A DNA stretch of 64,000 bases from Podocnemis expansa (GCA_007922195.1 ML682227.1:570881-634880); one strand, 5' to 3'. Positions 11,960 to 28,283 are shown, numbered from the stretch's first letter. Notes: a model not told the origin generated them from the sequence alone. Numbers and translations: made by a program.

Positions 11960-12770
11960 GAGTGGCAGCGGGTGGGGGGAGAAGTGGAGGAGCATGGAGA
12001 GGGATGGCAGTGACGGGAGGAAAGGAGTGGCAGGCAGGGGAGGGCAGGGGTGGTCAGTGGGGTGGCAGGGGAGCGTGGCGGGGATGGGAGTGTGGAGAAC
12101 CGTATGGCCATGTGGCGGTCCCCCAATACTCCCCTCCCATCCCAGCACCTCACCTGGCTCCCGATCTCCCTGAGCTCTGCCCCCAAGCCTTTCTGGCTCC
12201 CAGTTCCCAGTCCACATATGGCCTGGCCGGCTTCTGAGCCCGCAGGCCGCTGTCACGCTTACTTCACTGGAAGTCAAGAGACCGATCCTACAGCCACCAG
12301 ACCCCCAGACTGCTCCCTAGCCAGGCCCGGGGCCACATGTGGTGCTTTAAATTTTCTGTCCCCTGGGCCATAGGCCTGGTGTGCAGCAGCGGGGGTTGGG
12401 GGGGGGGCATTTAAAAAGGCCTGGCCCTGTCCTAGCTCCCAGGAGGTGCCAGATCGTGGCCCCCAGTTCACTTTGGGGCTCTCCCTAGTAAATTCAGGCA
12501 GGTGCATCACTGCTGCTGGTCGCATGGGACTCATGCCCTGTTGGGCTGGCCCTGCCCTGAGCCAGCAGCTGAATCAGGCCTGCCTTCACCATCTGACACT
12601 GGCCAGCAGCAGCTGGAGCCATATGGGGCCACTGGTTGGCAGTGGCTGGAGCCGGATCAAGCCCCAGGACTGGATCAGGCCCTGAGATGGGGTGGGGAGA
12701 GCAACCCTTTTATAGGGCAGCAACACCCCTGCATTCAGGGCACAGGCCCCATGTCCAACGATGCCCCTGC
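11960..12770. repeat. GC-rich low-complexity segment
   Basis: G-rich on the plus strand up to 12,120, then mixed GC-rich to about 12,770, with a G-run at 12,397-12,406. Overlapping open frames on both strands share no domain and are composition artefacts. Probably the core of a nonautonomous transposon, but no termini were identified. Confidence 0.3.
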
Positions 12771-12779
12771 AGAGAAGAA

Positions 12780-13085
12780 AGAGGGGGGAGGGCCTGATAA
12801 CAGTCTTCAAACATTTTAAAGAAAAGGATCGTGTTTATTTTTTTTCATGTCCATTAAAGGTAAGACAAGAAACTGGAGCAAGGGAGATTAGGTTAAATAT
12901 TAAGAAAAATGTTCTAATTTTAAGAAGAGCTGAGCTCTGGAATGGGCTTCTAAAGGAGGCCATGGAGTGATAAATCCTTGTTGGGGGTAGTGGAGGTTTA
13001 CTTACTCCTGTCTCAGCATGTGGGCTTGAACTAGATGACTTCTCAAAGGCCCTTTTACCCCTTCCCTTCATTTCTATGATTCTGT
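12780..13085 (+). mobile_element. CR1 LINE 3' end
   Basis: Contains TGGAATGGGCTTCTAAAGGA, then CTTGAACTAGATGACTTCTC and the terminal ATTTCTATGATTCTGTGA, the typical CR1 3' UTR and short 3' repeat. It is 5'-truncated, as most CR1 copies are. Confidence 0.7.
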
Positions 13086-13544
13086 GACTGTTGAGCATAA
13101 AAATAACAGGGCTCAGCTAACAGTCCTACTAGATGGATCAAGACTGCCATCTAGTGTCCCTGTGTGCTCATTACAGGGCTCAACCCACAGAAACGTAAAG
13201 AACCAGGCTGTTCTATTTGTAGCCAGAAAAGGGGTGGAGCAAGTGAGCAAACAATATGTTCCAAATGGAAACTATTTTCAAGGATTCCTGGAACTTTGTG
13301 CTCTTGGCAGAGTTGTTTCCAGAGTCAACAGATTCTAACATCTCTGTTCCTGGCCTTCAGTACTGTATTCAGTAAACTTGAAATCTCTGGGAAATAATTC
13401 AATGGATTCATTATGTCTTGAGCTGTGTTCAGGCAAATGGATGATAACTTGAAACTTCAAAGAGAAACTGCTGAATTGGAATTCATATGCAAAGCTGACT
13501 CTGAAATCTGGACTGAATAGGGACTATGGAGTCTTTTCCCATTA

Positions 13545-14245
13545 CAACTGGTGATTTGACCTCACCTTTCTCTGAATGGCTATGTCTGTACTACAAAAGC
13601 TAAGTCGACTTTATTAAGTCAACTTAATAACATCTACTTAAAGTTGACTTTAAGTAGGCCTTATTAAGTCAACTTAGTGAGTCCAAACTGCATTAAATTG
13701 ACTTTATAAAGTCGAGTTAAGCCAGGGGAGTAGAAAGCCTACTTTAAATGACTCCCTGGCTTAAATCGATTTTATAAAGTTGACTGACATGTCCCCACTG
13801 CACTAAGTCAACTTTATTAAGTTGACTTTAATGTCCACATTGTGTTAAGTTGACTTTAAGGGCAGGAATTATTAACTTGGCTTAAAGAAGTTCTTTGGTT
13901 GACTTAATGTATTCCAAATGTGGACAGGGCTTTGTTTAAGTCGACTTAAGCCTCCTGAAGTCAACTTAAGCTCATAGTGGAGACATTCCCTGTGTTGTTC
14001 CCTAGTGTCTGAATCTTAACAACTGCTTTGATCTGCTGTTACAGGATGACCTGATCCCATGACTTACACTTCCTTGCATTTATCTGCCTCCCATTCTGTA
14101 AGTTACTCATCATCAAAGTGTCTGACAAAGTAGGAATTCTCCCATGAAAGGTCATCTGATGAATAAATGTGTTAGTCTTTAAAAGTGCCACTAGCCTCCC
14201 TGTTCGTTTTGCTGGACAAGGCTAACATGGCTACCCCTTTGGAAA
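13545..14245. mobile_element. Foldback element copy split by a MITE
   Basis: 13,547-13,577 and 13,991-14,245 together match, in reverse complement, the interior and right arm of the element at 9,285-10,402 (GTGATTTGACCTCA, CTGCTGTTACAG, ATGACTTACACTTCC, TTAGTCTTTAAAAGTGCCAC). A MITE of the GTCGACTTAA subfamily lies between. Confidence 0.6.
13578..13990. mobile_element. PIF/Harbinger-type MITE, GTCGACTTAA subfamily
   Basis: The left end is GGCTATGTCTGTACTAC; the right end in reverse complement is GGGAATGTCTCCACTATG. The interior has about ten AAGTTGACTT/AAGTCGACTT palindromic words. It is nested in a foldback element copy. Confidence 0.75.
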
Positions 14246-14499
14246 TTGTGACTTGAGTGGATTTAAAGATCAGCAAATGGAATGGATTTATCGAGGTGTT
14301 ACAGAAATAATTATCAATTGCAATTTGAGTTGATTGAATAGGCAGGGAAAGTTCTGCAAACATATTCATGAGTCATTGTTTTGTCGCTGCACATAGGGCC
14401 TTAATATTCACTAGTTGCAAAAAGTTGGGTGATGGGTAATTCAGGCAAATGTCCATGGATGTGTAAAGTATTTCACCTGGTAAATTGAAATGATGGTTC

Positions 14500-14690
14500 A
14501 GTTCTCTGCTCTGTGTCCACTTTACTGTTTGACTTTGAGTGGGTTTCTTAGTATCTCTGTGACTCAGCTCCCCATCTGTAAAAGGAGGACAATAGCATTG
14601 CCTCACAGAGATGTTCTGATGATTAATACATTGAAGGCTGTATGATGCTCAAAAGTCAAGTTGGCTCGTGCTATATTTATATAGCTAGAC
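14500..14690. repeat. MIR-like SINE
   Basis: Contains a TGACTCAGCTCCCCATCTGT block, AAAAGGAGGACAATAGCAT and GCCTCACAGAGATGTTCTG followed by GATTAATACATTGAAGG, in the order of the MIR core-SINE. Confidence 0.5.
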
Positions 14691-14699
14691 AGGTAAATA

Positions 14700-16280
14700 T
14701 TTATTTGTTTATATAGCTGCAAGATAAATATGCAGTAAATTCTTCACTATTATTTGCCATTTTGGCATCATGTTTAACATTTTTTACCCATCCAATCTGG
14801 GAGTAAAACTGATACCATGCAATTTAGATACTTAACCACACATCAGAAAAAAATAACTATTCTAAGGAACAGTTTGGAGACTACATTTATTGAGAGTTAT
14901 TCATCCAGAATATTTGAGGAATAGTTAATATAGTAATGTAAATCAGGAAAGGTTTGAAATTGATTTGTCACCTGAAAAATGACCTACATTTATGATGAAT
15001 ATTATTCAGCTTGAATAGTTGGAACACCTCTAGTAATTAGACATGTCACAATACAATTTTTGTTGTTTAACATCTCAGCAGATAATATTGCTGTTTAATT
15101 TTAATAATTTTTTATCAATTTAAATTTTCACAGTTGAAAAAAATCATGGGGTAGTCAGGATATGGATGGAGGTCAGACTTTTTTAATGACAATAACCACT
15201 GAGAAACCAGTTAAGCTTTATACCCATTAAAACACAAATTGTCACATTGCATCTAAGCACACAAAGCAAATATCCTTGAATTAAACTCTGTTCTTTTCAA
15301 ACATATTTCTTACTGTGCTCATCTGTAAATCTGCATTATTATCAATGGCAATCCTTTGTGTTCATCTGGTATGTGTGTACTGTGAAATTGATGTTTTTTT
15401 GACATTTAGAGATAACAATCTAATCCTTCCAAGCCCAGTAATAATACAATACAAATACAGATAAACATTAACTGGGCATTATTTCACCAGCAACATTTTT
15501 ACACCATCTCATGTCTGATCTGTTATCCCACATTTCACAGGTTTTATTTAGTTCAAGTGTAAGCTGTTCAGGACTAGGCCTTTTCGTCTTCTGCGTGGTC
15601 AATAAAGCAGTGCATATACTTATAGTGATATATTAACATATCATGCTATTTATGGGGACTAGATATCACAGGAAATTATATATTGCATACAGGCTGATGG
15701 TGTTCCTACCGTGATCTAAAATATAAATATGCTGTATAAGTTTAAACTCACCCTTTTCTTGAGGTGTGTCTTTATTAACAAGGCAATTAATAATAACAGA
15801 ACATAGACTCCATCTCACAATCTTTTCCTAATATTGGCTGTTTCAAGTGTTTTTCTGTCAGATCTAAGTGTCCTCTGTCTGTCTCCCTCTAACAGAATAA
15901 CCATTCCCACTTCCCTTACAGCCAGGTTGGAGTTACTCAACCACATATGTCACAATAAGTCAGCAGGAATGAGTCAGCGTGTTCATGTAGGGCACCAACA
16001 CCTGCTAGCAGAGTGGGTAGTCAGAATAACCCTGCTGCCTGGATGCCAGCAGTAATTACGCTGCTAGATACTATGGTGATAGGCATCTTACTGATGTGTG
16101 TAGCAAAAATAAGAAATAGTAATACTGAATACAAGAACTAATTTACAATAAAAGACACCAGTATGGAACAAAGAGAGACCCATGAAAATATTATGCATCA
16201 TAAAGGAGCAGGAAATTGAGTTGCACTCTTTCCTTCTTCATGACATTAGATTAAAGAGGAGGATAGCCTTAACTGTATTT
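14700..16280. other. AT-rich unique-looking DNA
   Basis: About 1.6 kb with no recognisable repeat, exon or RNA gene. The open frame at 15,834-16,055 has no splice context or domain. If the mammalian gene order holds, GABARAPL1 would lie on this side of TMEM52B, but none of its highly conserved exons is visible. Confidence 0.4.
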
Positions 16281-16649
16281 GGGTATGTCCACACGAGGTT
16301 TTTATTTCGAAACAACAGTGGTTGTTTTGCAATAAAAACCTGCATGTCCACACGACGTTCCCTTGTTTCGAAACGGCTTAAACCCCTTCTGTTTCGAAAC
16401 GACGGTTATTTCGAAATGACACGTTTTGAAATAATGCTGTTGGGACATGCTGTTTCGAAACGACAGCTATTTCAAAACAAGTCATTTCAAAATAACTGTC
16501 ATTTGGACATGTTATTTTGAAACAAGTGTTGTTTCAAAATAACAGTCCTGACCTTCTTCCCAGGGTGCACAGCACCCAAGGAAAGCAGGAAGTCCCTTCC
16601 TGCGCGTGCCTGCCAGTGTGGCCAGAGGCCTTTCAAAGCATGGCAGCAT

Positions 16650-18396
16650 GTGCCACCAACACCCCAAGGGGGTCGACGCCATGCCCCCATATGGACATCC
16701 AAGGAGGTCCACTGTCTCCTCGTCATTTGGAGGAGGGAGGACATCATGTCCTGGTTCCTGGCGAGCCACCGGAACTGCGACATATATGCCGCTGAGGGAC
16801 ACGAGTGGACAACGGAGCAAGTCCGTTCCAAAATAAAGGTCCTGCGCCAGGACCGTGCGAGGACCAGGGAGGCCTGGGAGCTCCAGGGGGCAGGTAGCAG
16901 TGCTACCTGCCCCTACTACGACAAGCTCCACGTGTTCCTGGGGCCGGTTCCCAGTGGCCTGCCAGCAGAGGCCGTGGACACTGGGGCACACCACAGCCCA
17001 TCCTCTGGCCTGGAGGCTGCAGACAGGGGGGTCCGAAGTCTCCGTTGGGGAGGCTCCCGCCGCACCACCACCAGTGGCAGAGGCCACACTCGGGACCCTG
17101 GAGCTGCTCCCTGGCCCCGACAGAGGGAGCAGCCCCGAGGAGCAGGGGCGTGAGAGCATCCTGGACCCTGGGGACTCGGAGACAGACACAGGGACATCGC
17201 GCCGGACCTCTAGAGCCCCTGTGGATGAGTATTCCCCTCCTGCAGAGGCACACATGGCTGGGCCTGTCCAGGTCACAGGCAGCAAGGGGGATACAGGGCC
17301 GGGCACTGGGGCGGGTAGGGCATAGGGTCGGCGGGTACAGAGCCCCTCCCATGGCCATGGGTACCTGAGAGACAAGTGGCACCAGGGTCACAGGCCCCTG
17401 TGTGCCTGGGGGTGGTTCACAGGGGCTGGTTGTCAAAGATGCAGCCGCATCTTGGGTGGGGTGGAGAGCATGCAGGTGGCCTTGGGAGACCCCGTAGAGC
17501 AAGTCTTGGATGAGTCCAGCTCACCATTGCGGGCACCATTAGCATGTGTGCCTCCAGGGTATGATTGCCAGATGTCAGGCAAAAGGAGAATGTGGTCCTC
17601 TTTTTACCGTCCTGTTCTTCTTTTTATCCTCACATTCTCTGTCTGGCAGGCAGTTTAAAATACAAGATTTTGTCAGGCTTTTTACTGTAGGGGTTGAAGG
17701 ATCCTGGAATGCCATAGAATAGTTATTTGTACGGGAAAGTGTTCCAGGGCCCCCTAAACACCAAAGAATATCACATCCATACTACATTTTCTCCCATGTG
17801 TCCTCCAATGTCCTCCTTTTCGTACTTCCCTGTACTGTTTTCCAGGCTTTGGTATCTGGTAGCCCTACCCCAGGGCAATGTCCCACAGGATCCTGATTCC
17901 TGCTGACAGTCAGGGCAGAGGTGTGTGCTGCAGACAGGCTGCACACAGACAAGGCCAGCAGGCACCAGGGGCCAACTGTGTTTTCTGCTTCCCTCCAGCA
18001 GGTTGCCCAGCCGCTCGCCGTGCCGCACCACCTGCCTGACACCTCAGCCCGAGGCCACCATGGAGGAGGATGAGGGCCCCCCGGACACGAGGTGAGATCC
18101 TCGAAAGCCTGGAGGAGCTGGGGCAGTTGACTGAGGTGTCCACCCGGGCCTGGCGCCAGGACCAAGCCAGGCAGCAGGACTCGGCCCTCCACCTACTGCA
18201 GCAGGTGACAGCTACAGATGACAGGATGGTCGCCGCCCTGGAGTGCCAGGAGCAGGCCAGTGAGTGCCAGGCACAGGCCTATGAGCACCTCTGTGACTGC
18301 CTGCCCACCGCAGTCGAGACGATTGCCATCAGCCTCCTCCAGCTGGTGGAGCAGACAGCTGCAGGGGGTCCGCCGCCTGGCCGTCCCCGGAGGTGA
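16650..18396 (+). pseudogene. Harbinger Myb/SANT-like accessory protein, degenerate
   Basis: PIF/Harbinger elements encode a Myb/SANT (trihelix-like) protein that binds the element ends and helps bring in the transposase. Here the domain reads from about 16,665: RRHAPIWTSKEVHCLL, then WRREDIMSWFLASHRN, EWTTEQVRSKIKVLRQ and CPYYDKLHVFLG, with the tryptophan spacing of that family. About ten residues seem to be missing between DIYA and EGHEW, and the frame shifts near 17,040 into a Ser/Pro/Glu-rich linker. A C-terminal helical segment (18,070-18,396; GEILESLEELGQLTEV, ALHLLQQVTATDDRMV) resembles a coiled-coil tail. A polyadenylation signal AATAAA follows at 18,549-18,554. Whether 17,330-18,060 was an intron or a decayed frame cannot be told. 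Confidence 0.7.
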
Positions 18397-18548
18397 CCCC
18401 GGACCCAAGGTAGCCGTGGACAGGGGCGGGGAACACCATCACCCCCCGATCCCCCCACAGGCCTTGCCTACCTTCTCCCCTGCCACCCAGACATTGCCCC
18501 ATCCTGTAACCCTCCCCAGCCCTTCCCTGCCCCAACCCCTGTTTTGTT

Positions 18549-18591
18549 AATAAATGTTTGAAACATATTCTTGGTTTTGAGTGGTTTTATT
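18549..18591. terminator. Convergent polyadenylation signals of the Harbinger genes
   Basis: AATAAA on the plus strand at 18,549-18,554 follows the Myb-like gene. AATAAA on the minus strand (TTTATT at 18,586-18,591) follows the transposase gene. The two transcripts converge with signals 37 bp apart, a compact tail-to-tail layout. Confidence 0.6.
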
Positions 18592-18681
18592 GGGGGTAGT
18601 TCACAGTGCAGGTGGATGGGTGGGGGTCTGGCTGTGGGAGAACGGGGGAGAGGGTGGTGTGGGGCAGGGCAGGCCTGGCCC

Positions 18682-20000
18682 TCAGAGTTCCTCCATGGCA
18701 AAGGTGTTCATCAGTGCATCCTGAACTGTCACGGCTCTCTGGGACGGCTGCTCCTGTGCGGGCACAGGTCTGGGTTCTTCATAGTCCCTGGTGAGGAGTT
18801 GTGCCTCAGCTTCCCAGGCAGCTGCAGTGGACTCACCCCACTGCTCACAGAAGTTGTGCAGGGCCACACACACACACACACTGATGACCTGTGGCATTGT
18901 CCTCTCCTCAAGGTGGAGGCATGTAAGGAGGCACTTCCAGCATGCCTTGAGGCGGCCAAATGCCCGCTAGACCACCTGGCGGCAGGGGCTCAGGCGGCAG
19001 TTGAAGATCTGCTGTCGGGGATCGAGGGGCCCTGCGTACGGCCTCATGAGCCATGGGTGCAGGGGATAGGCCGTGTCCGCCACAATGAGGACGGGCACCT
19101 CTACTCCCCCAACATTGATGTTACGCGGGGGAAAGAAGGTGCCCGCCTCCATGTCCCGGTACAGGGCAGAGTTACGGAGGACCATGGCCATCCCATGTAA
19201 CAGTTTTGGAAAAAGCCCCAGTGGTCCACAAGGGCCTGCAAGATAATAAAATGGGACCCCCTGCGGTTTCTGTACTCCACGGCTCTGTGCTCCAGGGCTC
19301 GCACGGGAATGTGCGTCGTGTCCAGGATCCCTGCACACTTGGGAAAGCCCAGTGCGGCCATGCTGGTAGTGGTGTCCTGCAGCTCCCCCTGTGTGACCAG
19401 GCATCACAGCAGGATCTGGTTGATGGCCCTGGTGATCTCCAAGAGAATGTTGCCAGTGGTGGACCTCCCGATGCTGAACAGGTGCGCCACAGACCTGTGC
19501 GACTCCAGAGTGGCCATCTTCCACAGGGTGATGGCCACTCTTTTGTTGACAGGGATGGCAGGCCTCATGGTGGTGTCCCTTCGGTGCAGCAGTGGGATGA
19601 ATTCTGTGACAAGGAGGTTGGAGCTGGCCCTGCTCATGCAGAAGTTCCTCCACCACTGGTCGTTCCCCCCAGTTTCACAGCAGTCTGAGCTGTTCTTCCA
19701 GACCCAGACCTGGTGAGGCACAGAAGGGGGCAGGGGAAGTAGCTCTGCTCTGCAGCCCAGCTGGATGACAGCTTTGGGCACAGGCTGGGCACCAACTGGG
19801 TCTGAAAGCACAGTGTCCCACAGCAGCAGGACACTCTGCAGGCGGGCAGAGGGTCTGTTCGTTGCACAACGCTGGCTGGGCAGCCGGGCAGTGTCCATGT
19901 CTGTTGCTTGCAGAGTCCTGCTAGCCAGAATGGACAGGGAAGTGAGGTTGGGGCCAGCTTTTATAGGATGGGCTGGCAACATGGCTGCCAACATGGCCCA
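18682..20000 (-). pseudogene. PIF/Harbinger DDE transposase (DDE_Tnp_4 type), broken
   Basis: The minus-strand frames add up to one transposase. The N-terminal part (about 19,404-20,000) includes NKRVAITLWKMATLES and SVAHLFSIGRSTTGN, the helical domain ahead of the nuclease. The nuclease continues in 19,101-19,361 (GILDTTHIPVRA, first Asp; VEYRNRRGSHFIILQALVDH) and, after a frameshift, in 18,967-19,200 (GGVEVPVLIVADTAYPL, second Asp; PWLMRPYA). It then passes a TAG stop at 18,967-18,969 and continues in the same frame as RAFGRLKACWKCLL and PQVISVCVCVALHNFC to 18,682. In the DDE_Tnp_4 family the third catalytic residue is the Glu just before R-x-F-G-x-L-K, exactly where the stop lies. Two or more frameshifts plus the stop mean it is dead. 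Confidence 0.85.
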
Positions 20001-20323
20001 GGGAGGCAGCCATGTTGGCATACCTCCCATGGTGCCCTTCCCGTAATGCGAAATAGCAAGTCCACTGTCTGGACATGCTATTTTGATTCCCACTTTTCCT
20101 TATTTCAGTTTGGTTTTTGGTTATTTTGAATTAAATCGTTTCAAAATAAGGTCTTTATTTCAAAACGACTTGTTTAGAAATAACTTATTTTGAAAGGATG
20201 CCCTACTTGTGGACATAGCCTCCGTAAGTCCTTCTAGAACAGATTTTGGGTCCTCCCCTTGAATATCAGTATTCTGCATTATTGTCTAAGTTAAATTAAA
20301 AAAAAATCTTGGGTACTTTCATA

Positions 20324-24662
<4,339 letters not shown>

Positions 24663-25827
24663 GAAGAAATACTGCTGATTCTGCTGCTTTGTAACCTAGG
24701 ATGAGTTCCTCTTTCTTAACTTCAGTTCATCCTGATCAGTCCTCACACTGGAGTGCAGAGCAGAAAAATTCCCTTTACAGAGTGAGTCCCTTCTTTCTTC
24801 TTACTCTATGACTTTCTGCACCCTTTTGAGTTTGTCTTTCCCTCTCACATGCTCTGCTTTTCTGTTTGTCTTCTCCTTTGTCTTCCGGTCTCTCAGTCCC
24901 TGCCCATGTGTATCTCTCTCTGTTACTCTCTTTCCCTTTGAAAGGGCACTCAAACACCACCCAGACACTTCAGGAAAAAAGCGGCAATTCCAGTCACTTA
25001 GTTGTGCTATTTCCAGCTGATCTACCCAGGGGGTCAATGAGAAAAAAATGTGTCCATGGTCCTGAGAGAACTGAGACTGGAGAACTCTCTTCTATGACCT
25101 CATTCATTCCCAATTACTTCTCTCCCCACCTCCTCACTCACAGAGAGTGGTGCAGTGTGAAGGTCATTTGTTGACCTTCTACTTTACTCTTGATGTGATT
25201 CCCCTTCCACCCCCCTCCCTTGTACTCTCTCACCACTACTAGCATCGATATAGCCTTGCCGTTCTGGCCTGTTGAGTCTAAGTAGGTAGGAGCCCAGGAT
25301 CAGAATGGAGAACACATGACACCTGGGACATTCCTGCTGGAGCAAGATGGGGACAGTTAGGGTGGGGGTGTGTGAGGGGATGTATGTGGGTGTAGAACTG
25401 AATACCTAAAACTTCTCCATGCACACCTCAGGCCTGATATACAGTTCTCCTTTCTACTCTCCTGGTCCCTTTCCTGCACTGCTCTGGTCATCTTCTCAGT
25501 TCCGATATGCAGTTCTCTCCTGTTCCAATCCTGTCTCCTATCTTCTCCAGCTCTACCAATGCACATTGTCCTGGCCTGCAGACACCTCAGTTAATCAAGT
25601 CCTGAGTTCCTTGCACAGCTCTGCTGCTGCCCTTCCATTCTGCCCTGTGGTCCCCCTGTTACGCCAGTCCTTGGCTCTCCACACCAGTGCCCCCAACTCC
25701 TTTACCACAGTAGAAAATGTTTCTCCTCCTATGTACATTGCTATTTTCCCTCCAGCTATTAACTTAATAGACTTCTTTTAATGATCTGCTGTTTTACCAC
25801 TTGTATAACCACTTTAGTTTTCCATTA

Positions 25828-25830
<3 letters not shown>

Positions 25831-25882
<52 letters not shown>
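25831..25882 (+). repeat. (CT)n microsatellite
   Basis: About 26 CT units with a single interruption near the 3' end. A simple-sequence tract in the TMEM52B/OLR1-like intergenic region. Confidence 0.95.
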
Positions 25883-26649
25883 AATCTTCCCAATAGTTGA
25901 AATTAAAAAAAAAAATGTTCCTCACTAATGTGTTATTATTCCTGCCTTACAACCACCCAGTATTGCTGTATGGGCATGTGTTTGAGGAATTGAGCAGTGT
26001 AGAGACTAGGAGAATTTGTTACTCCATGTTGCAATCACATCACATCCATAATAACCTGGTGAATCATTAGCCCTGGTCATGGCTATTAAAGGCAAAGAGC
26101 AGAACCAACGAATTCAGGAACATAACATGCACGTTCCCGCCAAAGGGGGAGGGGGGGTTGAGAACCATCCACTATGACCAGCCTCCAAAAGAGTGCTAGG
26201 CTTCTAGGCTGTTCAAATAACTGTTTTTCTACCTGATTATTTAATCTTCTCTCTCCACCTTCTGTCTGAACTAATTTATGAGCTGAGCCTGAATAATAGC
26301 ATGCAAAGGAGAAACATAAAGACAAACACTAGATGTTTCCTGCCCATCTGAAGACTGCCCCAGATTCCTTTTTTGCCTTTCTTTAAAGGTGACTATGTAC
26401 TGTGGAATTTTCCAATGAAAAGACAGTACAGCCTTCACTGAACAGCCTTCACTGTACGACACTTAGGGATGAAGTGGTTTAACACACAATAACAAACATA
26501 AACAAGTGAGGAATCAACCTTTTTGCAACTTAACAACTCACTTAACAACAACTGAGAAAATTACAAGCTTATTTGAAAACAGCCTAGGTCATTTCATTTA
26601 CAACTGACTCTCAGTGATCCTAGGGGTAGGACTGTTTCTTAAAACTGTT

Positions 26650-26745
26650 TTTTCCCATTATCAGGTATTCAGCTGATGTAAATCAACATTGCTTCAGTGA
26701 AGTCAGTGGAGGTGTTCTGATTTATATCAGCTAAGAATCTGATCC
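26650..26745. repeat. Short palindromic amniote repeat
   Basis: CAGCTGATGTAAATCAACAT at the left and TCTGATTTATATCAGCTAAG at the right are inverted copies around AGTGAAGTCAGTGGAGGT. A related diverged copy is at about 21,078-21,150. A short ancient interspersed repeat whose class I cannot assign. Confidence 0.4.
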
Positions 26746-27031
26746 ATCATCCATTAAAGTCCAAATAGTCAGTTCCCCTGGGGATTTTTCAGTTTTAGTT
26801 AAATAGGTATTGAAAAGAGATTGCCAGTCGGACTGTCTTAGTCAGAAGAAAATTTCAATTTTGGAATTATCAGATTTGGCAAAATATCACATGAAGTGAT
26901 AAACATTTCTCTAACGAAAGAGCAACACTATGACCTGAAATTGTGGCCTTCAGAGAACATACGATCATTCATACTAGCTCAACCATGTTGGTGCCACTTC
27001 TTTAATTTCTGTTGCCTCTGGTAATACCATA

Positions 27032-27541
27032 GGCTACATTTACACTAGCAAATTAGTCTGGATCAAAGAGGCTTAATCTGGACTAATTTGGACAATGTCT
27101 ACACTAACCTTTGGCTAGTTTGAACTAAAAAAAATGTTTAGCTTGAACTAGGCACAGCTTACTTTAAACTAGATAGTTCGAACAGTAAGTTTGAACTAAA
27201 CACTTAGTTAGAATTTAGTTCAAACTTTATTTAAAACTAGTGTGATGTAGCCATGTTAGTTCAAACTAAATAAGTTTGAACTAAGCGGTTAGTTTGAACT
27301 AGCCTTTTTTTTTTTTTTCTATTTTAGTTCCAGCTAACTTTTAGTTTGAACTAGCCATGCTTTTTTTAAAATTTGAACTAAAAAGTTACTTTGAACCAAA
27401 AAAAAACCAAAAAAAAGCAGCTAGTTTGAACTAAAAAGCTACAGTTAGTTCGAACTAACCTCAAGTTAGTTCAAACTAACCTGGACCTGCTTAGTTCAGA
27501 CTAAGCAAGTCCAAACTAACCTTTCTAATGTAGACATAGCC
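27032..27541. mobile_element. PIF/Harbinger-type MITE, AGTTTGAACTAA subfamily
   Basis: Left end GGCTACATTTACACTAGC; right end in reverse complement GGGCTATGTCTACATTAG. The interior has many AGTTTGAACTA and AGTTCGAACTA palindromes in both orientations. It resembles the copy at 9,327-9,764 over its full length, including the AGTCTGGA and TTAGTTCAGACTAAGCAAG blocks near the ends. Confidence 0.8.
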
Positions 27542-28095
27542 CTAATGTTTAGTAATTAAGAGAAGTAGTAATTAAGCCGTTGCCCTGTTAGTCTGTTACA
27601 CAGTGACAGAATAATTCACATTCAGCTTGATGCTTTGATTCATTTACCCCATAATTGTATTTTCCTTTGGTTTGCTTTACTGTGAATTCAGCTTTCCCAC
27701 TAGATCCTCTTTAGATGTTCAAAGCATGTGGTGATATCCTTTACAAAATTGCTTGCAAACACCCTTGTCTTGATTTGGTGTTGTCATAGATTTCAAGGGC
27801 CTATTACATATTCAGCAATGAGATTTATACATCCTCCTATTACGGATCCACTGACAGCATATATGGCAGGTGCACAGAGAGAAAACTGTCCTTTACACTC
27901 ACACATACACACACACACACTCACTCTACTGCAGTTGGGTGCCAACCTCCTTCCAGATTTGATTAAATTCAGTTGTGCAGCTCTTGGAAGTCCATGGAAA
28001 TGTCTCTGTTACACATGCATTGTTACCCTTCTGAGGAGTGTTGTGTTAAGGCTGGCTCTTTAGTCACACCAGATAGTTTGCTTGTGAATTCAGAA

Positions 28096-28283
28096 CAGGG
28101 TCTCAAACTCAAATCACCACAAGGGCTGCATGAGGACTAGTACAGTACCCTGAGGGCTGCACCACTGAAACCTTTTCATACAATGATATTGCAAATATCA
28201 GTAACAATATTGTCATTGTGGGCTGCAGGAAATAGCTTCAGGGGCCACATGTGCCCTGAGGGCCATGTTTTTGAGACCCCCTG
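28096..28283. mobile_element. Short hAT-type nonautonomous element
   Basis: Starts CAGGGTCTCAAACTC and ends, in reverse complement, CAGGGGGTCTCAAAAAC. The flanking octamers ATTCAGAA and ATTTAGGA agree at 6 of 8 positions, fitting an old 8-bp target duplication. Same family as the element at 58,704-60,083. Confidence 0.7.

Larger units (their letters stand above)
16281..20220. mobile_element. Decayed autonomous PIF/Harbinger transposon
   Basis: A 3.94-kb element bounded by inverted ends: GGGTATGTCCACACGAGG at the left and, in reverse complement, GGCTATGTCCACAAGTAGG at the right. Just inside both ends are arrays of TTTCGAAACAAC/TTATTTCAAAACG words shared with the MITEs. It carries the two genes expected of PIF/Harbinger elements, a Myb/SANT-like DNA-binding protein on the plus strand and a DDE transposase on the minus strand. 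Both are broken by frameshifts and at least one stop. No clear 3-bp target duplication is visible (TTT against TCC). It is the only element here of the type that could have supplied enzymes for the MITEs. Confidence 0.85.

Noticed and set aside
1..16280. GABARAPL1, expected next to TMEM52B by mammalian order
   Set aside because: None of its highly conserved exons could be read on either strand; it may lie beyond the window.
16512..17375. A 287-codon minus-strand open frame inside the Harbinger element
   Set aside because: Antisense shadow of the Myb-like gene; the plus strand carries the recognisable domain.
24801..25174. Arg/Lys/Glu-rich minus-strand frame and Ser/Leu-rich plus-strand frame
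   Set aside because: CT-rich simple sequence upstream of TMEM52B; no domain and no consistent splice sites.
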